From Daucus carota subsp. sativus (lineage: Eukaryota; Streptophyta; Magnoliopsida; Apiales; Apiaceae), in NCBI RefSeq assembly GCF_001625215.2, contig NC_030385.2, positions 3,775,135 through 3,839,134 on the forward strand: a stretch of DNA of 64,000 bases, given 5' to 3'. Under the pieces are notes generated by a model. The model saw only the letters and a program-made list of their open reading frames with translations. It searched no databases and was not told where the DNA came from. Numbering within the stretch: position 1 is the first letter of the stretch; every line of letters begins with the position of its first letter. The position numbers were made by a program, and so were the translations under genes. Below, piece after piece: positions 11,086 through 28,080 of this stretch.

Positions 11086-14000
11086 ATGCCTGCTCATCTA
11101 TTTTTTACCACCTTCTTTTCGGTTTTAGTACTGGCTTCCTCAGCTGTCAACCCTCAAGGCCAGGCTCTTCTGTCATGGAAGAAGGGATTAAAAGGCTCCG
11201 CGGAGGATAGTTTACGCGACTGGGACGCGTCCCACGACACTCCCTGCAAGTGGTTTGGCGTTTCTTGTGACCAAAACAATCAAGTGGTGGAGCTGAGCTT
11301 GAAGTATGTTGATTTACTTGGAAATGTTCCGAGTTATTTTAACGCGTTAGGATCGTTGAAGAGGCTGGTTTTGTCAGGGACGAATCTCACCGGTTTGATC
11401 CCGAAAGAGATTGGTGGCCTTCAAGAGCTGGTTCATTTGGACTTGAGTGACAATGCATTGACAGGTGAAATCCCAAGTGAGATTTGCCACTTGCCTAAGC
11501 TTCAACAACTTCTTCTCAATTCAAACCATCTTGAAGGATCGATACCAGATGAAATAGGCAATCTTTCGAGTTTGATTTGGTTGATTCTTTATGATAATCA
11601 AATCAGCGGTGCAATTCCAAGTACTATAGGAAACTTGAAGAAGCTTCAAGTGATTAGAGCTGGTGGCAACAAAAATCTTGAAGGTCCATTACCACAAGAA
11701 CTCGGAAACTGCACCGACTTGTCTTTGATAGGCCTTGCGGAAACAAGCATATCAGGATTCTTGCCTCCCACTCTAGGCCTCCTCAAGAAACTCGAAACTC
11801 TTGCCATCTACACTTCACTTCTCTCCGGTCCAATCCCTCCTGAGCTCGGTGACTGCACCGAGCTCCAGAACATCTACTTATACGAAAACTCATTATCCGG
11901 ATCAATTCCAAAACATCTTGGAAATCTAAAGAACCTTCAGAACCTCTTGCTGTGGCAGAACAACTTAGTCGGCACTATTCCCCCAGAGCTCGGAGACTGT
12001 ACACAATTGCTCGTCATCGACATCTCAATGAACACATTAACAGGAAGCATTCCCACAACATTTGGAAACTTGACCTTGTTACAAGAAGTTCAATTGAGCG
12101 TCAATCAAATATCCGGTCCAATTCCAGCTCAATTAGGCAACTGTCGAGGCCTTACTCACATCGAGCTCGACAACAACCAACTGATCGGTTCAATTCCTTC
12201 AGAATTCGGGAACCTCGAGAACCTCACCTTATTGTTCCTATGGCAAAATCAGCTCCAAGGCGAAATTCCTGCCTCCTTATCAAATTGTCATAACCTCGAG
12301 GCTATCGACTTGTCGCAAAATGCACTGACAGGTCCGATTCCCAAAGGCATTTTCCAGTTACAAAATCTCAACAAATTCTTGCTCTTGTCAAACAACTTAT
12401 CTGGTGTAATACCACCGGAGATCGGAAACTGCTCGTCGCTTATTCGATTAAGAGCAAACGACAACAAGCTGACCGGATCAATTCCGCCGCAGATAGGGAA
12501 TTTGAAGAACATCAATTTTCTCGATCTCGGATCCAATCGTCTCAGCGGAGTAATTCCACCGGAGATCTCCGGTTGCCGGAATCTCACATTTCTGGACTTA
12601 CATTCAAATTCAATCGCCGGAATTTTGCCGCCAAATTTGAATCAGCTCAATTCTCTCCAATTCTTAGACGTATCGGATAACATGATAGAAGGAGGATTGA
12701 ATCCGAGTCTCGGCTCGTTGAACTCACTCACCAAACTCGTTCTCGCGAAGAACCGAATATCCGGTCCGATTCCCGATCAACTCGGTTCGTGTTCAAAGCT
12801 TCAGTTAGTTGATTTAAGTACTAATCTTCTCTCCGGTGAAATTCCGGCGAGTATTGCGAAGATTCCAGGTCTTGAGATAGCATTGAATCTCAGCTGGAAC
12901 AAACTCTCCGGCGAGATTCCCTCTGAATTCGGTGAGTTAGATAAGCTTGGAGTGTTGGATCTCTCGCACAATTCTCTCTCCGGAGATCTTAAATATCTCG
13001 CGGATCTTCAAAATCTGGTGGTACTCAATATCTCGCATAATAATTTCTCAGGCCACGTGCCGGATACTACATTCTTCTCGAAACTCCCACTGAGTGTCCT
13101 AGCCGGCAATCAGGCTCTGTGTTATTCTGGTAATCAATGTCCTGACGATAAATTTGGATCTTCAAAACACGGTGGTGCCAGAGTGGCAATGATTGTGCTA
13201 TTGTGCGCGGCGTGCGCATTACTGTTATCTGCTCTCTATATCATCCTAGCTGGAAGAAAACAGGACCGCAAGTCCCACGACAACGACCTCGAAAGCCAAG
13301 ATGATGTGGAATTGGGGCCCCCTTGGGAAGTTATGTTGTATCAGAAGCTCGACTTGTCGATTGCTGATGTGGCAAGAAGTTTGATAGTTAACAATGTGAT
13401 AGGTCGAGGCCGGACTGGAGTTGTTTACCGTGCAACAATTTCATCAGGGCTGGTGATCGCGGTTAAAAGATTTAGAGCGTCGGAGAAAGTGTCAGCGTCA
13501 GCATTTTCGTCTGAAATTGCCACGCTGGCACGTATCCGACACAGGAATATTGTGAGGCTATTGGGATGGGCAGCTAACAGAAAGACAAAGTTGCTGTTTT
13601 ATGATTATTTGGGGAATGGTACATTGGGTTCATTTTTACATGAAAACAATGGAGGAGTGGTGGATTGGGAAATTCGGTTCAAGATTGCGTTAGGGGTTGC
13701 TCAGGGCTTGGCTTACTTGCACCATGATTGTGTACCAGCGATTCTCCACCGCGATGTGAAGGTGCAGAATATACTTTTAGGAGACCGGTATGAGCCATGT
13801 TTAGCGGACTTTGGCCTTGCCAGGCTCGTGGAATATGACCATGGTTCGTTTTCTGCCAATCCGCAAATTGCAGGATCTTACGGCTACATGGCTCCAGGTA
13901 ATTTTGTAAAATCTACTGGAATACACTTCTTACTGATAATAGTTAGTTACTTGGACAAGCTAGAATATGATCATGTTAAATGTTTGAGTTTCTTGAAAGA

Positions 14001-14886
14001 CATATGGTATGGGAGTATTTTAACTTATTGATAAGTTAAAGAAATGTTGATTAAGAAAGGGGGAATTGCATGTGAAATGTCTCAATTATATGTTTGTCTT
14101 GGTATATATGGTATTATGCTGAATGCAAAATGCCATTTTGCATCCACGCTACTAAACATAACTTGAAAATTACTAAACATGTTCATTTGTGTGGTCATAC
14201 ACCTAATACTGGCTCTGTTGCTGAATCCACAACCCAATCTCTCTGGCATAAGAATGTCAATTACATACATGGCCTTATCCTTCCCTTGCTCGAATTTGAT
14301 GTATCGTCTATTTTTCCGGGTAAAGTAAGATAATCAAAGAGTAATTCTAGGGCTTTGCTGATGGTTTTTGTTGGTTACTGCAGAATATGGTTCCTCTGTC
14401 AAGATCACTGAGAAGAGCGATGTCTACAGCTACGGTGTGGTCTTGCTTGAAATCATAACAGGGAAGGAACCGGTTGTACCAACATACCCGGAAAGCCAAC
14501 ATGTCAACCAATGGGTCCGCGCTCACTTGAAAAGAAAGCAAGATCCAGTTGACATCATAGATGCAAAGCTTCAAGGCCACCCTGATGCACAGATACAAGA
14601 AATCATACAGGCTCTCGGGATAGCTCTTCTATGCACCAGTGAACGCGCAGAGGATCGCCCCACAATGAACGATGTTGCCACATTATTGAAAGAGATACGT
14701 CATGATTCACCTGCTGGAAATGAAGCCATCAAGCCTGCAGCCAGCAAGTTGCTGTCGAAAACATCGGATGTTGCATCATATACTTCCACCTCAGTGACGC
14801 CAGCTCAGTTGATGCAATTCAAAGGGTCATCAAATTCCTCTCTGGCTTACTCATCATCCTCTGCAAACTATCCCTCCAGGAATTAA
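11086..14886 (+). CDS. LRR receptor-like Ser/Thr kinase, RGI/RGF-receptor type
   Basis: Exons 11086-13897 and 14384-14886 give 1104 residues. The join restores MAPEYG across a GT..AG intron inside the kinase activation segment. Order of parts: signal peptide (about 1-22); a cap with LLSWK and a CxW pair; about two dozen plant-type LRRs with I-P-x-x-(I/L)-G-N repeats; a transmembrane helix (about 699-722); then a kinase with a glycine loop GRGRTGVVYRA (about 773), IAVKRF lysine, HRDVKVQN catalytic loop (about 889) and DFG. HRD shows an RD-type, probably active, kinase. The layout and GSYGYMAPE, CTSERAEDRP and LLKEIRH motifs resemble the clade XI receptors RGI1-5, which perceive root growth factor peptides at the plasma membrane and control root meristem size. 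The closest appear to be RGI3/RGI4-like, judged from memory. SKM or IRK-like receptors are an alternative. Confidence 0.88.
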
Positions 14887-16336
14887 TCAGCATTAGTGTT
14901 TTTTATTAGGATTATATTATATAGTTAGCAGAGTTGCTTAAGTATTGCGTTTGTAAAGAGATTTAATTAGGAAAGTGTTCTGCACTAGAGAGCCCAAGTA
15001 TAAGAAAAATGATCGTATAACCACCTAACAGTAATGTTCTCCCTAACTAGTGCATGAAGCCATTTCTTTATATTAATAAAACCTCTAGCAGATGTTACTG
15101 ACCTGCCTTCATATCTGATCTAAGAACATCAAGCATATAGACCGGAGCAGAACCAGGGAGCATTTTGATATAAAAAGTCTACAATTTTGAAAATAATTTG
15201 AATCAATACGCTTGATATTATCTTGGTATCTCACTAAAATCCTGGTTCCGCCCCAGTATATAAACCATATCATTCTACGACATCGGTCTGGACTTCCGGT
15301 GGACCAGGCCTTTCGGTACAAAAAAACAATACCGTCGCTACCAAATTCAGATACTTGTGCCCCAGCTTAGAGAAAAATCTTTAAAAAAGATTAGACAAGT
15401 CATTTCTATCGTTTCTTGATAAAGGGAAAGGGACATAATAATTAGATGAATAATAATCAACATGTAGAGATACATGTGTAGAAGCCCTGTGTTCTTCATG
15501 TAGTTGCAACAATGATGATTTCTCTTTCCTAAGAAAACAGTGGAGGGAAAGAGACGGATATAGATGTTTTTGTTTCCATACCCCCTCCATTATTTCTGGC
15601 TGTCCTACCCCTGATGCAGAACAATATGTGTTGTGTTATCTATTCACTTCATAGTTGCAAAAGCATGTATGAAAGAAGTGTATACCAAAATATTTGAAAA
15701 TGAAAGTTCTCAGAACACAAAGCTAGCTAACGCACCTGAAATCCGTAATCTTGGACAGGAACAAAAACAGCTGCAAAGCTACTTAAACAGGGAATATCCT
15801 CGGACATTAGATGAAAGCCAGGTAAAAGTACAAGTACATAATCAGATGAAAAGTCACCCCTTAATCTGACCGCATGGCTGTTTTCCAAAGTTGCAATTTA
15901 CATCTAAAAATGCCTTTCCCAACATGCTATCAAGTATATTAACATAATGATTAATGAGCATAGTCGGACAAGAAATAAGGCCATAGAATTTGATGTCGCC
16001 AGCAATTTTACTCAAGATAAAAGAATCTAGAGTCGACACTCAAAGAAACTACAGATAGATCTCTCTAGGAGTAGGCATTTTAAAGGGTCGTGTGCACCTG
16101 AGAAAACTAGCCTGCTAGCACCAGATCCTAGTATCTAGTATGGAGCAATGAAGACATCTAGATAACCCTGACTTGGCGCAACTAGCTTGAAATAGTATCT
16201 AAACTCTGAAGCCCGAATTTGTCACACCACTCTGTTTACTTTCCCGTAAAGATAAACATAAATCAAAATGTACAGAAGAATACGAAAATAGAGTGTTCAA
16301 ATATTTTTCTAAAACTTGCATATACTAGACTTGACT
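14887..16336. other. Intergenic space with 3' UTRs of convergent genes
   Basis: The receptor kinase and CDC48 point towards each other here, so both 3' UTRs lie within this stretch. The words GAACCAGGG (about 15153) and CCTGGTTCCG (about 15241) form an imperfect inverted pair. An open frame at 15633-15869 is not recognised as a protein. Nothing else is supported. Confidence 0.5.
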
Positions 16337-20519
<4,183 letters not shown>

Positions 20520-22648
20520 TATTTTTAAAACCCTGCCTTGTCATGATGTGTCTAACTATTTGAGGTGTAATTTTCTTTTTGTTTGATAGTATTATAATTT
20601 TCTTTTCGAGTTGTTTGATGCTCCTCCCGCGGCGAACCCTCCTGAAATGACGTCAATAACCCTGTCGGAGGTGTCTGGGTTTGGCTGGTGAGGGTCTTCA
20701 CGCAGAGCGAAGTGCGATAGTTTGCCATTTTGAATTTTGTTCTCAATTAAGTTGTGGAGCTGATAGCACCTGTCCGTTGTGTGGCCTGTATTCTCATGAT
20801 AATCGCAGTATTTGGAGCTTGGAGGCTTGTTAGGGTTCATATCCCTTGCAGGGAGTTAATTCGGATCCATTTTGATGATTGACAAGATGGTGGTTATCTC
20901 AGTGTTTAACTTTGTGAAATCCTTTTCCTCCCTGGGGGGCGAGGAGGCCAAGAGCCCCTGGACCGTGGAGGCGCTGGGGCGCGGAGGTGTTTTGTTGGGA
21001 GTCTGGCTTTTTGCCGCCTTGGGATATGCGGCCCTTTAGCCTCCTCGGTTCCCATTTGTTTCCTGGCCCCGGATGCTTGTCCCATTTTTTGGAGTGAGGC
21101 GAGGACATCTAGATGCTGCCAACAGCTTCCTGAATTGTAAGCCTGTGCTCAAAGATCTCCATGGCGGCTTGGAGCGTCCGAGGGTTCTTTTCGAAAAATT
21201 CCTCTAATATTCTTCCGTGGCGGGACTTTTCAACCCCGGCCGCTAGGTAATTGATAGCCAGCTCATCGATCAGATTTGGTATAACTATCACTTCATTTCT
21301 GAATCGGGCTAAGAAATCCCTGAGAGACTCAGATGGCATTTGGCGAACCGTCATTAGTGTGGCAGTGATTTTTCTCTCTTTTGTTGCTTGAGAATCATGT
21401 TCGGAACTTGTTTTTCAGGATTCTCCATGAGTCAATGGACCGGGGAGGCAGGTTCTCAAACCACTCTAGCGCCGTGCCGCTAAGGCAAGTTCAAAAGAAG
21501 CGACAACATGATATTTCCAAGTGTCCGAAATAGCTCATTCTACCATCAAATTGCCTGATGAGGTCTGATGGAGCCGTGGACCCATCAAACTGGCCAATAG
21601 ATGGAATTTTTTGGTGCTTATCTAATTTGTAGCTTTCAATCTCCTCGGATATGGGGCTTTCAGATGGAGTTTCTAGGCTTCCAGAGCTTGTTTTGATTTG
21701 GTTCCTTAGCTGTGCGAGCTCCCTTTTGATTTTCGCGAGCTCGGGATTCGCCTTGGACTTGGATCTAGCTTCTTCCTCTTCCTCCTCGTCATCACGTGCT
21801 GATTTTTTCTTATGAGGGCGGGAGTTATAGAAGCCTACTGAGTCTGCTCTGGTGGAGTACTGGCTGTTGGCCGAGGGCCTCCACGAGACCTCCTCGTCGT
21901 CTCTGGTTTGATACTATTGGGGGGCGTTGCCTATCTCTGCCTCGAGACGGGAGATCTCTCTTTGTTGTCTCACCTTGGCGGCGAGTAGGTGCCTCTTAGT
22001 GTCGAGGGCTTGGAGTTCATCTTCGAGGTTCACCGTCTCATGTGCCTTCACTCGCTCCTCGTGTTGCTTTAGAGCTTTTATCCTCTCGAGATGGAGGCGA
22101 GCATCGCTGGTTAGAACATGATTTTCCTGTGGAGTGAGAACGGTCCTTTTAGGGTCGTGTTTTCGTCCTCCTCCCTCCCGTAGGGTCGGAGTACGCCGGA
22201 GCGGCTACAAATCCTTCGGGTTAGGTCTCTTCGAACAGTAACTTTTTAGGCTGTAGATTGCTTCCCAGGTCGATTTCTAGAGAACTGAGCGCTTTTGTCG
22301 GCCTAGATTTGGGCGGATCGCGAGCTCTTCCATCGTTATTCGCCTCCGGCCATCTTCTGGTCGGGATGGTAGATCTTCGTTGCAAAATAACGGAGTCCCC
22401 TCCTTCTAGCGCCAAATGTTGATACTTACAACCTTATGTTTATATATTATCCTTTTACTCTTCTATTTTTCAACCCCTGTACCAGAGGTCTCTCCCTCTA
22501 TTTATACTCCCATAGTTATGGGCTTTACAAGTGGGTTTTTACTAGTGGGCTTTTCCTATCTGGGCTGAGGCCCAACAGGGATATGGGACATCTGTATCCC
22601 TAATCTAAGTTGGTGTAACTGATGGGTATTAACATTGTTCTATCACCA
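20520..22648 (-). mobile_element. Ty3/gypsy retrotransposon fragment: 5' LTR and decayed gag
   Basis: Read on the minus strand. An LTR of about 232 bp (22648-22417) begins TGGTGATAG and ends AAGTATCAACA, followed after two bases by a primer-binding-like TGGCGC. Then come gag pieces in shifting frames. One at 21354-21109 (LRDFLARFRNEV) is typical retrotransposon gag. One at 20840-20592 carries a zinc knuckle of the form C-D-Y-H-x-x-T-G-H-T-T-x-x-C. Frames are broken by stops and shifts. No protease, reverse transcriptase or second LTR is visible, so this is a truncated or non-autonomous copy. G+C is higher than in the flanks. It lies immediately upstream of the first recognisable CDC48 exon. 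Confidence 0.75.
22417..22648 (-). repeat. LTR of the gypsy fragment
   Basis: Bounded by TG..CA on the minus strand (TGGTGATAG to ATCAACA) and followed by TTTGGCGC. The partner LTR is missing, so the limits rest on the TG/CA rule and the adjacent primer-binding-like site. Confidence 0.55.
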
Positions 22649-23526
22649 GTTTTTTATGTGCGCAGGTGAACTGTGATTCTACTATTGTCAGGGATGTTGG
22701 TATCGATCAGATTGCTCGAGAAATTTTTGTAATTATTTTATATTATCAAGAATATTTATATTCTATCTATTAAGCAATTTGAAAATAAAACGGCTATTTG
22801 CTTAACTTATTTTTCGTTTCACAATCAGGTTGTAGTTGTCAGTTGGGGTGTTTGTCCCGACGGTGTTCCAGTATTTTATTTTCAATAAAATCTTATTGTT
22901 TGTCAAAAGAAAAGGAAAAAGATTAAACTTATTATAAAAGATGTACACCTCAAATATCACAATTGATTTCATTATTTTTCTAATAAATATTTGTAATTAA
23001 AAATTGAGTTTATATTATACCTCATCCCCGAATTTGAGATGTACACCTCAAATATCATTAAAAAAATTGATATTAATGTTTATTATTTTTTCCGCATCAT
23101 ATAAAATATCAATTGATAATTCTAGAAAGAATTAGTATCGCACGAAATAAAATTTCTGCATCTATTTACAATTCTATCACAAAATTGTATTACAAACTCT
23201 AGATTACCTAGAACTAGGTAGTTATTTGGGATATTTTTTGGGATATCTAACATTTTGCTTATGATTTTATATTTTTTTTTTAGTTAAAAAAATTGATAAG
23301 CATTTGAGTATAATTAAATTTTAACCATCAATTATAACCATAATTCAAAATACTGATTATTTAAGGATATTTTAAAATCTTAATTAAATATCCAAAATTT
23401 TAACACATTTATTAAAATCTAAGTTAAATATATTTGATATATTTTATTCATTATTAATAAATCTGAATAACGGAAATCGGAATCTTAAATATTGGCGTTT
23501 GGATCAACAATTTATTATTTAAATGG
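22649..23526. other. Intergenic, no supported gene
   Basis: Mostly AT-rich. Two short stretches look exon-like on the plus strand: GTGAACTGTGATTCTACTAT onward from about 22665 after TGTGCGCAG, and GTTGTAGTTGTCAGTTGGGG onward from about 22829 after ACAATCAG, ending in a TAA. I cannot assign them to a family. AGATGTACACCTCAAATATC occurs at about 22938 and again near 23037. Confidence 0.4.
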
Positions 23527-23535
23527 AATTCATTT
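23527..23535 (+). repeat. Left target-site duplication of MULE 1
   Basis: AATTCATTT, identical to 31249-31257 at the other end of the element. Confidence 0.85.
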
Positions 23536-23624
23536 GAGAAATTGCCCTATATATCCTATTTTTATATATCTGATGCCCGAAATAACCAATATCGCTGTAG
23601 GGACCCAATTTACCCACAAGACCT

Positions 23625-23641
23625 CGCATCCAAGAAATGCG
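23625..23641. repeat. Single CGCAT-N7-ATGCG unit in the left end of MULE 1
   Basis: CGCATCCAAGAAATGCG, perfect, and extended by one more pair at each side (TCGCAT..ATGCGA), about 90 bp inside the left end. Confidence 0.85.
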
Positions 23642-24481
23642 AGTATGATGTAAAATAAAACCCTCAGCTGCTCCTACTTTCCTTCTATTTCGCTCTCCTG
23701 CTAACCCAACATATACACACAAACCCAACATATACACACAATTCACGCTCAATTGAACAAAGTGCCTTCTTATATATATCCTCTCCGTTGTCGGTGCTTT
23801 TCGAAGATTTTTTACTGTCAATGAAGACTATATCAATTTAGGAGATCAACTTCGACTATATGTAAGTTTTAATATCACTTTTGGGGCTTTTTCATATTGA
23901 ATTGGCTTGAATATATTGTGATATAGTGACATTTATAGGTTTTGTTGGTGAAATTTAGTTGATATTTGTTATATTGATTCCGTCTTTGAATTATTTGTTG
24001 TTGCAGATTTTAGTGTTGATGCAGATGCTTGTGTTGATTTTAGTGATGATATTGTTTTGTTGAGTAAGACTAAGGTCTCGTTATGGCAATTATCACTAGA
24101 AATTCATGTTTCCAACTCAATTGGATCAATTCATGTTTATATGTATGTTGATTTTCAGTATTATCTGTTATTTAGTTAAATATGCATAATAACTGCATAG
24201 GATTTTGATGCCAATTTATCAGAGTTGTGTATTCTGGTCATATTTCAATTTTATTAGTTTATATGTGTTGTTGTAGCAATTATATAGTGTTTATATCGTT
24301 GTGAAATACAATTTTAGAACTTAGGAAATGCAGCTTAACTATATAACTACCTCTGAACCTACTTAGAATACAACTATGAAGTTGCTTCGGTTGTAATTAT
24401 TTTAACTAATTTAAGGTTGTTTAGTTAGTTTTACAGCTTTTATATATAATATCATGTTTGTATTGGTTGTCACTGCAGATT

Positions 24482-26967
24482 ATGGATCCTAACGATGAAT
24501 TAACCATGCATCCTGGGCCTAAGATTCCTTCTGTGCTCCACTTACAATCAAGTCATAGATCATCTACTGTTTGGGATGTTTGTGGTGGTGATGCTCACAG
24601 ATCTAGACGGCGTAATCCTACACAAGCTAGATTTCCTCCTTTACATGAGAGCATGATTCCTATTCTAGAGGACTTAAGATTTGATGGGGTTTCTAGGCTT
24701 TCCTGTGTAAATATTGACTGGAGCTTAATTACTGCATTGGTGGAACGTTGGAGACCTGAAACACACACATTTCACTTACCATTTGGAGAGTCCACCATTA
24801 CCTTGCAGGATGTTGCTGTTCTACTTGGTTTACGCATAGATGGTGACGTAATTACTGGCACTACTGGTGGATTTGAGGGCGGCTGGACAAATCTAGTTGA
24901 GAAGATTTTTGGAAAAAAACCTAAAGAAGATAAAGAGTTAAAGGGTGGACGGTTACTATTGAGCTGGTTGACTTCAACTGTCAAAGAACTACCTGCTGCT
25001 CCATCTGATCAAGATATCCAACGTTATACTCAGTCCTATATTCTACAATTGATTGCAGGGATTCTATTTACTGATAAATCTGGAGGTCTTGTGCACTGCA
25101 TGTACATCCCGTTGATACAAGACTTTGGGCGTTGCAGGAATTTAGGTTGGGGGGCTGCTGTACTCGCATATTTGTTTAGGGAGTTGTGTAAGTCCTGCAG
25201 GTCTGGAGTTGAGGAGATGGCAGGTTGCGTTCTTTTATTACAACTGTGGGCTTGGACCAGGTTGCCGTTCTTAGCACCCGTTCCTCGTGGTCCAGTTTCG
25301 GAAACTTTGGATAATCCTTTATGGAGTGGTCGAGCAGGTCCTTATGGAATGAGATGGTGTTTTCATTTAAAATTCACCGATACAAGTTCACATGTCCTCT
25401 CCACTCTTCGGTTGTCTTTCGATGCCCTTTCACCCTCTCACTTTGAATGGCAGCCATATACGGAGGGCGTTCTTTCAAATCTGTCCGAGCATTGCAGAGA
25501 AGGTTCTGAAATTTGGTGTTATAAAGGTCCTTTGATTTGTTTTCACATCGTTGAGCCACATTTACCGGACAGATGTATGAGACAGTTTGGAAAGGTCCAG
25601 GAAATACCAGTTAATGAAGAATATTCGAAGGCACTTCATGAAATAAATTTACAGGGGAAACAGTCCACGAACTGGATTTCTATGCATGAGCAGCATATTA
25701 CACATTGGAATCATCGACAAGAGCATTTGATTGGTGTTACTGCTCATTCTGGTGTCGGGGTTGTTGATGGATATTATGAGTGGTATACAAACATTACCCG
25801 CCGGTTTCATACTCGTATTGCTGGCTCACACTTTTATACAGTAATTCTACTTTCTTTTCTTAACTGGTCTTAATTAAGTAGTGTGATTAAGTAGTTTGAT
25901 GGATATTTCTTATTGCTCGGTCGTCATTTCCTTAAGATGTAGTATGATTTTATTTGGTCAACTTACTTTATTTTTGTATGCTTATGTTGTTTTACAGCTT
26001 GATATGTTTGATCACATTGCTTCTATAGCAAGGGGCGAGATAGATGGAAGCATTGAAGATATTGCTCATTTGTGTGCACATGCAAGACAACTTGTTAAAA
26101 ATGCATTCAACTACGGTGTTTTTCAGGATTATCCTGTAAAAGATCGACGAGAAAAAGAAATTTTAAAGAGACCAAAGCCAAAAAAAGCTGGCCACAAAGG
26201 CGGACGTGGCGGAGTTAATGCACCGAAACAACAAGGGATTCAGGTTGATGATATACCTCATGGGGATAATGTGGAAGCTGATATTGTTGACGAGAATGTT
26301 GAAAATTTGCAGGGAGGTGAAACTGTGCCAGGTGGTGTACATCTAGAGCATCCTGAGATTCTAACAGAAGTTAATCCTACACCTTTTGGGTTACCTAACT
26401 GGAATTTATTACCTTCTGGAGACTTTTTACGGATGTCCAATGATGCCGTTTTATACCATTCGCCTGATCGATCAATTCCACATGATCCTGCACCTAATGA
26501 TCATTCCCCGATATCTCACCCCACATTTAACTTGATGTCTCAGTCCCCTCCTCGACCGCAATTAATGCAGCAGAAGCAGGTATCACCTCCTGCAGTCCTT
26601 GGTATGGTGACACCAGCCCCCGCCTTTACTGCGGGTTCCAGCTACGAACTACATACCTCAGTGCAGCGATATTCAGTTCAACCGCCACCTTCTGTAGTGC
26701 AGCAACCACCATCTGTAGTGCACCAACCACCACCACCTTCAGTCCAGCCACCTTTGGTGCAAGAACAGCCAGCTGCAGGTCATCACAATATGAAGTTGCG
26801 AGAGCGTAGAAGCCGACATATGAATTGTGGAACCCGTGGTAAAAAGGTTCCTGATTGCAAGCGACTCAGGTGCGATATAGTTTTGTATAAAGTTCTTCTT
26901 TTTTTATTTACATAGTTTAATAATCATCATGATATTTCTTCTATTTTTTTAAAGGTACAAGTACTAA
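24482..26967 (+). CDS. Plant mobile domain (PMD, MAIN-like) protein carried by the MULE
   Basis: Exons 24482-25840, 25998-26869 and 26955-26967 give 747 residues. An acceptor CACTGCAG lies four bases before the ATG, so at least one 5' leader intron is likely. The first 450 residues are a plant mobile domain: FPPLHESMIPILEDLRFDGV, a conserved W-R-P-E-T-H-T-F-H-L-P-x-G-E block, then T-L-Q-D-V-A-V-L-L-G-L. This is the domain of MAIN and MAIL1, nuclear proteins needed for silencing of some transposons and for genome stability; other PMD copies reside in transposons. Residues from about 500 on are basic (KRPKPKKAGHKGGRGG), then acidic, then proline-rich, ending HNMKLRERRSRHMN and RLRYKY. Two alternative last exons are possible (acceptors before 26955 and 27121). 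Its place between the element's ends, converging with the transposase, shows that it is cargo or an accessory gene of the MULE. Its role in transposition is inferred. Confidence 0.85.
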
Positions 26968-28080
26968 GGTAGCAACAATTACAAGTATTAGGATTACCTT
27001 TTGGTGAGTTTTATTTTCACTTTCTTTATATATTTTGTCCAGCTTTATTTTGCAGCTTTCATCCTTAAGATTGATTGGAATGTGGTACATCATTTGTAAT
27101 ATTTTTTGCTATATGTGTGCAGGAAGAATTATTAAAATAGCAGCAATTACCAAATATGAAGATGTTGATGTGAAGCTTGATACTCCAGTTGAAGAAATAA
27201 TAATAGAGCAAGGGACTGAAGTTGTTGAAAAATAGAAAATGGTTGATTAGTTCTAGTGATGCCACGCTTTTGTAGTTTTTGGAAAAGATATCTAGTAGTG
27301 TAAACTGGCACTTCTAGTATCTAATTGTAGTATATAATTGTACTTGATAATGCTCTGTAGTGATGAAAATTATCTAATATGAAAATGACCTTACTAGTTA
27401 CTTATTTGGTGCCATTCCTCCTATCGATTTTCTTGTTGTTTGCTGAAATTAATTCTGTAGTTTTGTACCCATTCTGTGTTCTTGAGATTGTGGATGCATA
27501 CACTACTGTACTAGTGTATACTGACTTCTTTAAAAGTTATAGGCCAACAACAAGAATATAACTGTTACAGCTGAATAACATAAACCAGAAAAAGTTTAAG
27601 TAAATTATTGATCAAGTATAATACCCTCTGCAAATTTGCAACTAAAGTACCAGGTCAATTTCAAAGAATCTGCATAAACTAATCATTAAAATATGAGAAA
27701 AAAAGGCAAGATCTAGTCAACAACATCTACACAGCAAGAAACCAGAATGAAGTTTCAATCTTCATCAAATTATCATATTCAATATCATAAACCCAAAAAA
27801 ATTGCAGAATATTACAGACCAAATATCTGCAATCCTCTTAACAACTCCGCATAAAAATTATAATTTTGCATATTAAAAATACCAATTGCAGGGCTCATCA
27901 ACCAAATTCTGCCAGACCATCATCATGTTCTAACCATTCATAGATTTACAGATTATTGTCAATAAATCTGCCACAAATTTAACATTCCAATAGCAGTGAC
28001 TACCATAAAAACATCAATATCTGAAATACAAACTAAGACTTTAAATCCTTATATTCTAGTACAAATAAAAACAGAATGAT
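26968..28080. other. Central intergenic part of MULE 1
   Basis: 3' ends of the convergent PMD and transposase genes. GTACAAGTACTAAGGTAGCA at 26955 and GAAGAATTATTAAAATAGCA at 27121 are diverged duplicates, each after an acceptor, so the last PMD exon has been duplicated. A short open frame at 27035-27235 follows the second copy but is not clearly coding. Nothing else is recognised. Confidence 0.5.

Noticed and set aside
24458..24481. Upstream extension of the PMD frame from a TTG
   Set aside because: It reads through a splice acceptor; the ATG at 24482 right after it is the better start.
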